Of a stretch of DNA of 64,000 nucleotides, positions 20,488 to 30,120 are shown in pieces. The notes below the pieces were generated by a model. It was not told where the DNA came from and made no database searches. It saw only the letters and a list, made by a program, of their open reading frames with translations. The number at the start of each line of letters is the position of its first letter. Position 1 is the stretch's first letter. Position numbers and translations under genes: made by a program. This DNA is from Paulinella micropora (Eukaryota > Cercozoa > Imbricatea > Euglyphida > Paulinellidae), in the NCBI GenBank assembly GCA_019918135.1, contig WBZZ01000374.1:57179-121178 (forward strand), given 5' to 3'.

Positions 20488-22734
20488 ATGCACACCAGCC
20501 CGGCCTGCCGGCTGTGGCGCCTGTGGCGCATGCTCTGGTGGTTCCGGGCCGCCAGCGCCAAGTGCCCTTACCCGCTCCAGTGCCCGACGCAGGCCGAGGC
20601 GTGCCCCCCGGTCGCGTGCCCCGGCGGCGCCACGATCCTCGAGCTGACGACGGCGGCCCCGCACGACACGTTCGTGTGGCCCCTGTGGCCGCCCGCCGCG
20701 CCGGCCGGCCCCACGTCGTTCGTGGTCGACTGGGGGGACGGCTCCCCTCCCACGCCGTGCCTGGACGCCGGCGCCGCGCCGTGCGCGCACACGTACGCGT
20801 TGGCCGGCACGTACACGGTGACAGCGGACCCCCGCGGACGCTACCCCGTGCGCGGCTGGGCGCTGACGCCGGCCTGGCACGCCGCGGCGCCCGCGGGCCT
20901 GCGGCTCAACCGCCTCCTGCAGTGGGGCGAGCTGCGCTTCCACGAGACAAGCGGCTACCACCTGTACGCGGCGCCGGGGCTCACGTACGTGCCCTCGCTG
21001 GCCTGGCTGCCGGACGCCGGGCTCGTGCGTAGCTGGGACTACAGCTTCGCCCGCCTCACCACCCCGCTGCCGGACCTGAGCTACGGGCTCAACCTGTCGG
21101 GCGCCGTGTCGGCGGTCGGCCTGTTCGAGGGCTCCACCGGCCTGCGCTGCCTGGACGGCACGCAGGGCTGGGACACGCGCCGCCTGCGCAACGCCAGCCG
21201 GGCGTTCGCGAACCTGCCGGCGCTGGCCACGCTGGACCTGTCGCGCTGGCACACCGCCGCGCTCGAGGACGTGAGCGAGCTCTTGGCGGGCGGCGCGGCG
21301 CTCACGTGGACGGGGATCGGCGGCTGGACGTCGCTGCCGGGGCTGCGGCGCTTCGATCAACTGCTGGCGGGCGTCTCGCCCGACTTCCGGGAACTGGGGG
21401 CCTTCGCCAGGTGGGCGACCCCGGCGCTCGCGCCGGGCTCGGTCGACTGCACGCGGCTGGCGCCGTACACGGCGCTCGGCCAGGCGCACTGGCCCGCCGC
21501 GTGCTCGCGCTCGCTCTTCCTGGCGCTGGTGCGGGTGTAGTACCCTAGCGCCGTCGTCGTTCTGGCGCTGTCGCCCGCGGCCGGCCCGGGCGCCGCGTAC
21601 GGCGTGGGCTGGGGGGACGGGTCGGCGCCCGGCTCGTGCGCGCACGCCGACGGCGCCGTCTGCAACCACACCTACACGGGCGCCGGCGACTACTGGCTGC
21701 GCCTGAGCGGCCGCGTGGACGGGCTGTGGTACGTGGCCGGCGCGGAGGTCGTGGAAGTGGTCGCGTGGGGCGACGTGCAGCTGTACCACCCCGTCGGCAG
21801 CGGGACGCCACTCCTCGTGCCCCCCGAACTGGAAGAGTGGGGCGCGCTGCGCTACCTGGCACCTACGGCTGGCTCGCGCGCCCTGCGGGGCGTGGCGCCC
21901 GAGTACCTGCTGATCGGGATGGGCGAGTTTGTGGGTGACGCGCGCGACTGGGACTGGTCGTGGCTCACGCCCGCCACGCACCCCCAGGGCTTCCTCCACC
22001 TGTTCTACGGCTGCGCCAAGTTCAACCAGGACCTGGACGGCTGGAACACGAGCGGCGTGGCTAGCCTCGCCTCCACCTTCCAGTATGCGTCGGCCTTCAA
22101 CGGCAGCCTCGGGGGCTGGGACACGGGCCAGGTCACCAGCCTGGGCTGGACTTTCAGCGGCGCGCGGGCCTTCAACCGGCCGATCGGCGGCTGGAACACG
22201 AGCCGGGTCACCAGCCTGCAGTCGACCTTCAACAAAGCGTACGCCTTTAATCAGCCGCTCGGCGGCTGGGACGTGAGCCGGGTCACCAGCCTGCAGACGA
22301 CGTTCGCAAACGCGTACGCCTTTAACCAGCCAATCGGTGGTTGGAACACGAGCCGGGTCACCGTGCTAGGGGCGGCGTTCCTGAATGCGTACGCCTTCAA
22401 CCAGCCGATCGGCGGCTGGGACGTAAGCTGTGTCTTGTACTTGGGCTACGCTTTTGCCTGTGAACCAATGGGCCAGTGCGTGTTTAATCAGCCGCTGGGC
22501 AGCTGGAACGTGTCGGCTGCCCTGGCGACAGGGGACTATGCAGCCGTGTTCGGGGGCAACTGTGTCTTTGATCAGAACCTCACGGCCTGGCACGTAGCGG
22601 CCGGGAGCGCCACGACCTGCAGGCAGATGTTTCAGCCTAAAGGGATTAGCCAGCCTGGCGTAGGTATCAGGCCGAGCAACCTGCCAGCCCTGTGCAACGG
22701 CTCCTACGTGCAAGGGTGTGGTCGTATTCAGTAG
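20488..22734 (+). pseudogene. Secreted PKD/BspA-repeat protein, copy 4 (one nonsense codon)
   Basis: Complete apart from TAG at 21,538-21,540, after LFLALVRV. The same frame resumes with LALSPAAGPGAAYGVGWGD and runs to TAG at 22,734. Layout: signal peptide (residues 1-25, LWRMLWWFRAASA), PKD-like module 1 (DWGDGSPPTPC, AHTYALAGTYTV), PKD-like module 2 (GWGDGSAPGSC, NHTYTGAGDYW), the WDWSWLTPATHPQGF linker and seven or more BspA repeats (FNRPIGGWNTSRVTSLQSTF and relatives). One substitution would account for the stop. It could be recent inactivation, so a truncated product ending between the two PKD-like modules is possible. Confidence 0.8.
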
Positions 22735-23214
22735 CTAGGACACCAGTTACGGCGGAAACACTCGCGCGGGGGCCGAAACCCGGGGCGGAGCAGCAGCAGG
22801 TCCCTGGCCTGCTGGTGCTCGCAGCACCACCCAGCAGAGGTAGTGCTGGGAGAGGGGGGCGCTTCTCTCTTCTGACCGGCGCAGCGAAACTTAGCCCAAA
22901 TCTGGGACAGCTGCTGTGTGCAGCCTCTGCCTAATGAACTCAATTAACGCGCGCCTAAGCTTTCTGTCCACGGACGTCCACCGCGCACATCGCCGCCAGC
23001 AGAGAGCAGCTTCCTGTTTGGGGTCGGCCGGCCCGACGCACGGGGCCGCGGGCGGCGGGGAAGAAGGGCGGCGGGGGGGAAGGGGGGCAGGAGGGGGGGG
23101 GGGGGGGCGAGTCCTCTTGCTCCCTGCCCTGCAGCGCCACGCCGGCGGCCGGGGACGCCGTCTCCCTCCCCCTGGCCACCCTTCCCCCACCTGCTAAACC
23201 ACCAAGCCCGTGAG

Positions 23215-25501
23215 ATGCACCAGCCCGGCCCTGACCGCCAGCCGTGGCGCCCGTGGCCCCTCCTCCTGCTGTGCGGGTGGCTCCGGGCCGCCGGCGCCGG
23301 GTGCCCGTACCCCTTGCAGTGCCCGACCCAGGAGGAGGCGTGCCCCTCGGTCGTGTGCCCCGGCGGCGCCACGGTGCTCGAGCTTGAAACGGCGGCCCCG
23401 CAGGACACGTTCGTGTGGCCCCTGTGGCCGCCCACCGCCCCGACGGCGCGCCGTCGCCGCCAGGCCCAGGCCGGGGCCGTCCCGACGTCGTTCACGGTCG
23501 ACTGGGGGGACGGCTCGCCCCCCACGCAGTGCCTGGACGCCGGCGTTGCGCCTTGCGCGCACACGTACGCTGCTCCCGGCACGTACACGGTGATGGCGGA
23601 CCCCGGCGGACGCTACCCTGTGCGCGGCTGGGCGCTGACGCCCGCCTGGCACGCCACGGCGCCCGCAGGGCTGCGGCTGCGCGCCGTGAGGCAGTGGGGG
23701 GAGCTGCGCTTCCACGAGACGAGCGGCTACCACCTGTACGCGGCGCCTGGGCTCGCGTACGTGCCGACGCTGGCTTCGCTGGCGGACGCGGGGCTGGTGC
23801 AGAGCTGGGACTACAGCTTCGCCGGTCTGACCGCTACGCTGCCTGATGTGAGCTACGGGCTCAACATATCGGGCGCCGAGTCGGTGGTCGGCCTGTTCGA
23901 GAATTCCACTGGCCTGCAGAGCCTGTGGGGCACACGAGGCTGGGACACGCGCCGGCTGCGCAACGCCAGCCACGCGTTCGCGGGTCTGCCAGCGCTGACC
24001 GAGCTTGGCCTGTCGCGCTGGGACACCGTCCGGCTCGTGGATGCCACGGAGATGTTCGCGGGCAGCGCAGCGCTCACGCGCACGGGGGTCGGCGCCTGGA
24101 CGTCGCTGCCGAGCCTGTCGCGCTTCGCGGGGCTGTTCGCGGGCCTGGGTAGCAACTTCCAGGAGTCGCTCGCCGGCTGGTCGACGCCCGCGCTCGTGGT
24201 GGGCTCTGCCGACTGCTCGCAGCTGGCGCGGTACACGGCTCTCGGCCAAGCGCACTGGCCCGCCGCGTGCTCGCGCTCGCTCTTCCTGGCGCTCGTGCGT
24301 ACGCAAGCCCCCAACGTCCTGGCCACGCTGACGCTGTCGCCCGCGGCCGGCCCGGGCCAGGGCGGCACGTACGGCGTGGACTGGGGGGACGGGTCGGCGC
24401 CCGGCTAGTGCGCGCACGCCAACGGCACAACGTGCACGCACACGTACGCCACCGCCGGCGACTACTGGCTGCGCCTGAGCGGCCGCGTGGACGGGCTGTG
24501 GTACGTGGAGGGCGCCCGGGTAGTGGACGTGGTGGCGTGGGGCGACGTGCAGCTGTACCACCCCGTCGATAGCACGACCCCGCTCTTCACGCGAGTGGCG
24601 CCGTACCTAGCTAACGACAAGTACCTGCTGCGCTATCTGGCGCCGACGGCCGGCTCGCGGGCCCTGTGGGGCGTGGCACCCGAGTACTTGCTGATCGGCA
24701 TGAGCGAGTTCGTGGGACTGGTCGTGGCTCACGCCCGCTACCCATCCCAACGGCTTCGCCAGCCTGTTTCAGGACTGCGTCAAGTTCAACCAGGACCTCG
24801 ACGGCTGGAACACGAGCGGCGTGGCTAACCTGGCGCAAACGTTTTGGGGTGCGAAGGCCTTCAACGGTAGCATCGGGGGCTGGAACACGAGCCAGGTCAC
24901 GAGCATGAGCTGGACCTTAAATGGCGCGTACGCCTTTGATCGGCCGGTCGGTGGCTGGGACATCAGCCAGGTCACCACCCTAGAGGGGGCGTTCGGGGAA
25001 GCGTTAGCTTTCAACCAGCCGATCGGCGGCTGGAACACGAGCCGGGTCACCAGCCTATCCTCGACGTTCACGGGCGCACAGGCCTTTAACCAGCCGATCG
25101 GCGGCTGGAACACGAGCCAGGTCACCAGCCTAGCCTCGACGTTCCGTAGCGCGTACGCCTTTAACCAGCCGATCGGCGGCTGGGACACAAGCAGTGTCTC
25201 TAACATATATGGTACCTTCGGATGTGACTCATCCAAGGGTCCGTGTGTGTTTAACCAGCCCCTGGGCAACTGGAAAGTGTCGGCCGCCATGGATACCGGG
25301 AAAATATACGAGATGTTCGCTGGCAACTGCGTGTTTGATCAGGACCTCACGGCCTGAAACGTGGCTTCGAGATACGGTGCGAGTGTGTGCACGATGATGT
25401 TCCAGCCTAGGGGGATCAGCCAGCCTGGCGTAGGTATCAGCCCAAGCAACCTGCCCGCTGTCTGCAGCGGCTCCTACGTGCGCGGGTGTGGTAGGCCTTA
25501 G
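23215..25501 (+). pseudogene. Secreted PKD/BspA-repeat protein, copy 5 (pseudogene)
   Basis: Starts at ATG 23,215 after the TTGCTAAACCACC-like box. The frame is intact through PKD-like module 1 to 24,405, where GGC-TCG-TGC of the other copies reads GGC-TAG-TGC. The same frame continues to about 24,715. There, 17 bases encoding part of GDARDWDWSWL are missing and the frame shifts. The BspA repeats continue in the new frame (FNGSIGGWNTSQVTSM, FNQPIGGWNTSRVTSL) to 25,355-25,357, where the Trp of LTAWNV is TGA. The tail ends with GRP-TAG at 25,501. Two nonsense changes plus a deletion show real decay. At least six repeats remain. Confidence 0.8.
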
Positions 25502-25902
25502 GAAGAAGCGAGGCACACCCCAACGCAGTCACGCGCGGGTAGAATCCGGGCAGAGCAGCGGGTTTTCTTGCTGGTTGGTGCTGGCGGCAGCAAAACCAGG
25601 AGGAGAGTCTTGGGAAGAGGGGGGGTAGTTCTGGGGGGGGGGGGGGAGAGAGGGGACGAGGGGAGGCTCCTCTCTGCCTGCCTGCGCAGCGGCTGCGCAA
25701 GACGACGCAGAGCTGGAGCCAGTAAAAAAAAGACACTGCTCCTGCTAGCTGCCAGGCCCCCCCCCCTTTTACCCCCCTGAGCCCCACTGCTCTGGCGCCT
25801 GACGTCGGGAAAGGGCGCGTCTAGGAGAGCTGTCCTACCCCTCCGGCTGCACACCCGGACCTAATCCCCTCAGCTGCGGTGACATTGCTAAGTCAGTCTG
25901 GT

Positions 25903-26220
25903 TTAGTTTAACAAGAAAACAGGTGGTCCAGGCAGCGGAGCCTCCTTTTTAAAAGCGTACCTCTCTTTCTCTACTCCTGCTGGCCAGGCCGGCTGGCCAG
26001 GCGCCGCCGCCGGGCTCTCAGGGCCCGGGCCCGAACCAGACGGTGGCCTCCTGAATGACGGCGAGGCCGAGGCCGAGGCCGGGGCCGGGGCCGAGGGGCT
26101 CGGGTCCGGCGTGCAGTACGCGGCGACGGAGGCGCCCCCGCGGCCAGCGCCAGCCACCGCCAGCCACAGCAGCAGCCGCCACAGCCACACCCACAGCCAC
26201 GTACCCCGGCGTCGGTGCAT
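25903..26220 (-). CDS. Small secreted Pro/Ser/Ala-rich protein, 105 aa
   Basis: ATG 26,218-26,220. The N-terminus (MHRRRGTWLWVWLWRLLLWL then AVAGAG) is a strong signal peptide. It recalls the family starts (MH...W...LLLL...AGAG), which suggests it is the detached 5' end of a further repeat-family copy. The remainder is low complexity: Pro-Ser-Ala repeats from a GGGGCC/GAGGCC hexanucleotide tract, then GSGPGPESPAAAPGQPAWPA. No PKD or BspA motif. It lies downstream of copy 6 on the same strand. The 25,502-25,902 spacer carries the diverged 3' flank of copy 5 and no gene. The alternative is chance open frame; the signal peptide argues against that. Confidence 0.4.
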   Translation of the reverse strand: MHRRRGTWLWVWLWRLLLWLAVAGAGRGGASVAAYCTPDPSPSAPAPASASASPSFRRPPSGSGPGPESPAAAPGQPAWPAGVEKERYAFKKEAPLPGPPVFLLN

Positions 26221-26552
26221 GAATAGCACGGGCAGGGACGGCAGAGCCAAGGGGCTAGGCTTTGCTAGGCTAGGCTGGGCCAGCAGCGCCGCCCGCGCGG
26301 CCGCACTCTTCCCCTTCCCCCCCGGGGGGGGGCGTGCTCTGTGCCAGGGAGGGGAACGTAGCTTCCCCCTCCTTCCCGAGGAGAGAGCGAAGCCGCGGTC
26401 GGAGGGAGAGAGTCCCCGGCCGGCGCAGCCCCCCCCCCCCCCCCCCCGGAGCCTCCGGGACCCCGGGCTGCCGCGGCCCCCCTGGCCCACACCCACCACG
26501 CCCGCCCGCCGGGGCCCGGCGGGGGGCCCGGCCCAGCCGAAGGCCGGCGCAG

Positions 26553-28441
26553 TTATTGTTCCCCCTGATTTTTGCCGCACCCCCGGACGTAGCCAGTACA
26601 CTGGGCCGGCAGGTGGCTCGGCTGGATGCCTTGGTCGGGCATGTACACACCATAGGGCTGGAAGATCCGTGCGCACGCGCCCGCCCCGGCCGAATGCAGG
26701 CTGAGGTTCCAGCTCCGGAGGTCCTGATCGAACACACAGTTGCCCATGAACATGCCCCACAGGCCGCCATTTTCCCAGCCCGCCGCGGCCGACACGTCCC
26801 AGCTGCCCAGGGGCTGGTTAAAGACGCAGTTGTGCAGCGGACAAGCCAGGGCGTACGACAGGCGGGTGACCCGGCCGGTGGGCCAGCCGTCGAGGGGCTG
26901 GTTGAAGGCCCTGGCATCCAGGAAGATCGAGTCCAGGTTCGTGGCGGACGACGTCCGCCACCCGCCCAGCGGTCGGTTGAAGGCATAGGCGGACGCGAAG
27001 GCCCCGTGCAGGTTCGTGACACCGCTCACGTCCCAGTCCTCGACGCTGCCGTTGAAGCTGAAGGCTGCCGCGAAAGTGCTGTCCAGGCTCGCGACGCCGC
27101 TCGTGTTCCAGCCGCCGAGGTCCTGGTTGAATTGGTGGCAGTGTTCGAACAGGCTGCGGAAGCCCTGGGGGTGGGTCGCGGGCGTGAGCCACGACCAGTC
27201 CCAGTCGCGCGCGTCGCCCACAAACTCTGTCATTTGGTACAGCAGGTACTCGGGCGCCACGCCGTGCAGCGCCCGCGAGCCGGCCGTGGGGGCCAGGTAC
27301 CGCAGCGTAGCATTCCTCCGCGGGGGCGCTGGATGAGTCGGAGCCGTCGCCCGGCAGGTACGGCCTCGTCAAGAGCGGCTCAGTGCTGTCGACGGGGTGG
27401 TACAGCTGCACGTCGCCCCACGCCAGCACGTCGACGACGCACGCGCCGGTCAGGTACCACCACCCGTCCACGCGGCCGCCGAGGCGCAGCCAGTAGTCGC
27501 CGGCGCCCGCGTACCGATGCCGGCACTAGGCGCCGCTGGCGTGGACGCAGGCGCTGGGGCTGGTGGCGTCCCCCCAGTCCACGGTGAAGTTCGGCCCGCC
27601 GCCGGCCGTGGGCGACAGCCCCAGCGTGGCGGTGGTGTTAGCGTACGACACCCGCACCAGCGCCAGCAGAGAGGAGCGCGCGCACGCCGTGGGCCAGTGC
27701 GCCGGGCCCAGCGCCGTGTACGGCGCCAGCCGGGCGCAGTCGGCCGAGCCCGCGGCGAGCGCGGGCGTCGACCAGCCGGTGAGCGCTTCCCGGAAGTCGC
27801 GGCCTAGGCCCCGGAACAGCCCCGCGAAGCGCGACAGGCTCGGCAACGACGTCCAGGCGCCGACCCCCGTGCGCGTGAGCGCCGGGCTGCCGTCGAACAG
27901 CCCGCTCACGTCCTCGAGCCGGGCGGTGTCCCAGCGCGACAGGTCCAGCGTGGCTAGTGCCGGCAGGCCCGCGAACGCGCGGCTCGCCCCACTGCACGAT
28001 GGCGTCCAGCCGCAGGCCCGCGGGCGCCGTGGCGTGCCAGGCCGGCGTCAGCGCCCAGCCGCGCACGGGGTCGGGCCCGCCGGGGTCCGCCGTCACTGTG
28101 TACGTGCCGGCCAGCGCGTACGTGTGCGCGCAGGGCGCGGCGCCGGCGTCCAGGCACGGCGTGGGGGGCGAGCCGTCCCCCCAGTCCACTGTGAACGAAG
28201 TCGGGACGGCGGCCTGGGCCTGGCGACGGCGCGCAGTCGGCGCGGCGTCCGGCCACAGCGGCCACACGAACGTGTCCTGGGCGCCCGCCGTCGTCAGCTC
28301 GAGGATGGTCACGCTGCTAGCACGCCCGGCCGCGGGGCAGCCGGGCGGCAGGCACACGAACGGGCAGTAGGCGCGGACCCCGGCCCGCCACAGGCCCCAG
28401 AGGGCCCACAGGCTCCACCAGGCTGCGCGAGCAGGGTGCAT
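26553..28441 (-). pseudogene. Secreted PKD/BspA-repeat protein, copy 6 (pseudogene, opposite strand)
   Basis: Starts at ATG 28,439-28,441 (MHPARAAWWSLWALWGLW, signal-peptide-like). PKD-like module 1 is intact (DWGDGSPPTPC, AHTYALAGTYTV). Right after AIVQWGE about 200 bases are missing and the sequence resumes in another frame at ASRAFAGLPALATL. This deletion starts at the same place as that in copy 3. PKD-like module 2 is diverged (DWGDATSPSAC) and followed by a stop at 27,526-27,528 in the conserved frame. A further shift near 27,320 leads to YLLYQMTEFVGDARDWDWSW and BspA repeats (FNQPLDGWPTGRVTRL, CVFNQPLGSWDV) ending at TGA 26,553. The most diverged copy. It lacks the TTGCTAAACCACC box. 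Confidence 0.75.
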
Positions 28442-28639
28442 AGCCAGCCAGCTGTCACCCGCGGAGGAGGCTAGCGAGGGAGGTGACTGCTGGTGGCTTT
28501 GGGGACAACAGACCCCCGGGGGCGGCGGGCAGACGCCCCTTGCTCCCCCCCCCCTCCCTATCCCCCGCCGCCGCGTGTCCCCCTGCCCTGCTCTCCCCCG
28601 GCCGGCACGGGGAGGGTGGCCGCGCGCGCCAGCAGCCAA

Positions 28640-29815
28640 GCGGCCTGGCAGGCCGGGTGGCACAGGAGGCCCTCGCGAAGGGGCCGGGTGGCTCAGCCGG
28701 CCGGGGTTGTCTGGTCGGGGGTGGCACAGAGGTCCCCCCTCCGCTGGCCAAGTGGCACGGCTGGCCTGACTGGCCGGGTCGGGGGTGGCACTGACGGCCC
28801 CCCGCCCTGCCGGCCGGGTGGCACAGCCGGCCGCGGCTTTCGCGGGCCGGGGGTGGCACCGGTCACCGGATCTCTGAGGGGCAAAGGTACTCGTTTGGCC
28901 GGACCCTCTGCTTGCCTTTTTTTCTCCCCTCCCTTCTCCCCTCTCCCCTCTCCCTTCTCCCTTCTCCCCTCTCCCCTCCCGCGGCCGAACATTGTGCAGG
29001 CCCCGCCCGGGCTGGTCCGTCCAGTATGGCGGTCCGGTGGCCAGTGCCACCGGTAGCTTTTGGGCCCGGCCGCAGGACCAGACGAATTTTCTTTGCCCGA
29101 CCCCAAAAAAATCCCGTGGGGCGTAAGTGTCCAAGTAGCGAGAATCGCACTGGTGGTTCGAGGCCTCGGGGAGGGGTGCCACCCCCAGACGTGTAAATTC
29201 AGGCACTGCCCCCTACAGGACATAAAAACACCGCTATTTACGGGTAAAAAAGGAAAAAGTTAAATTAGTGATTGGTTGTCGATAGGCAGGACTGGCTCCG
29301 ATGCCATTTTGTACCCGGGTGGCACCCGTAACCACCCGGCGAGGTCAGGCCGGGCTTGGACCCACCAGGGCGATTCTCGCTATTAGGACACTTACGCCCC
29401 GCCGGCCTTAGTTTTCCGTGTAGTACGGGAAATTTCCCCTGGTTCTGCGGTCATCACAGAAAAAGCAGTAGGTGGCACCGGGCACCGGAGCAGTGTTGGA
29501 CAGAAAGACCCGGGGGGGCTGCACAATGTTCGGCCGCGGGGAGGGAGAGGGGAGAAGGGAGGAGGGAAGGGAGAAGGGAGAGGGGAAGAGGGAGGAAGGG
29601 GGCAATGGGGCTATCCGGCCAAATGAATAGCCACCCGAGCGGGAGGGCCTGGCCGTCTCATGCCACCCGGCAGAAAAGCAGCGCCTTTCCTGCCACCCGG
29701 CCGGAAAAGCAGTGCCTTTCTTGCCACCCGTCCGGAAAAGCAGGGCCTTTCTTGCCACCCGTCCGGAAAATCAGGGCCTTTCTTGCCACCCGTCCGAGAA
29801 AGCAGGGCCTCTCGT
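28640..29815. mobile_element. Fold-back (inverted-repeat) element, copy A, with 31-base arrays on both sides
   Basis: Arms of about 180 bases near 28,979-29,160 and 29,365-29,538 are inverted copies of each other. Both begin with CCGCGGCCGAACATTGTGCA at the outside and carry TAAGTGTCC..TAGCGAGAATCGC towards the centre. Purine/pyrimidine tracts flank each arm. On the left are units with GTGGCAC at 28,657, 28,688, 28,721, 28,752, 28,785, 28,818 and 28,853. On the right are units with the complementary TGCCACCC at 29,661, 29,691, 29,722, 29,753 and 29,784. No transposase is encoded. It looks like a MITE/fold-back element or a recombination hotspot. Copy B is at 32,742-33,296. Confidence 0.7.
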
Positions 29816-30092
29816 GTTTCCGGGGGAGGGGGGACTCTTCCGAGTTTAGCAAACCCCCCCCCCCCATGGGTTTTAGCACAGCCTTGAGCAGAAAAGCACC
29901 CCCCCCCCATCTCTACCCTAGGTTTTAGCCCCGCGTTTGGCAGGAGGGCGCGTCCGGTGCCAGGGAGGGGCGCAGTGCGGGGGGGGGGGGGCGGGAGGGG
30001 AGAAGAGGCGTCCTCCCTGGGCTTCTCTCCCTGCCGCGCCACGCCGGCGGTAGGGGACGCCGTCTCCCTCACCCCCCCCGGCCCCCCCGCAT

Positions 30093-30105
30093 TTGCTAAA
30101 CCACC
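30093..30105 (+). promoter_or_regulatory. TTGCTAAACCACC box upstream of repeat-family copy 7
   Basis: Exact match to the box before copies 2 and 3, ending 15 bases before the ATG at 30,121. It is retained although this copy stands apart from the tandem array. Confidence 0.5.
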
Positions 30106-30120
30106 CGCCCCGGGCTACAG

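Noticed and set aside
27638-29206. Minus-strand frame of 522 codons
   Set aside because: Only the part from 28,441 to about 27,990 is real (copy 6 N-terminus); upstream it translates the fold-back element, downstream it is off-frame.
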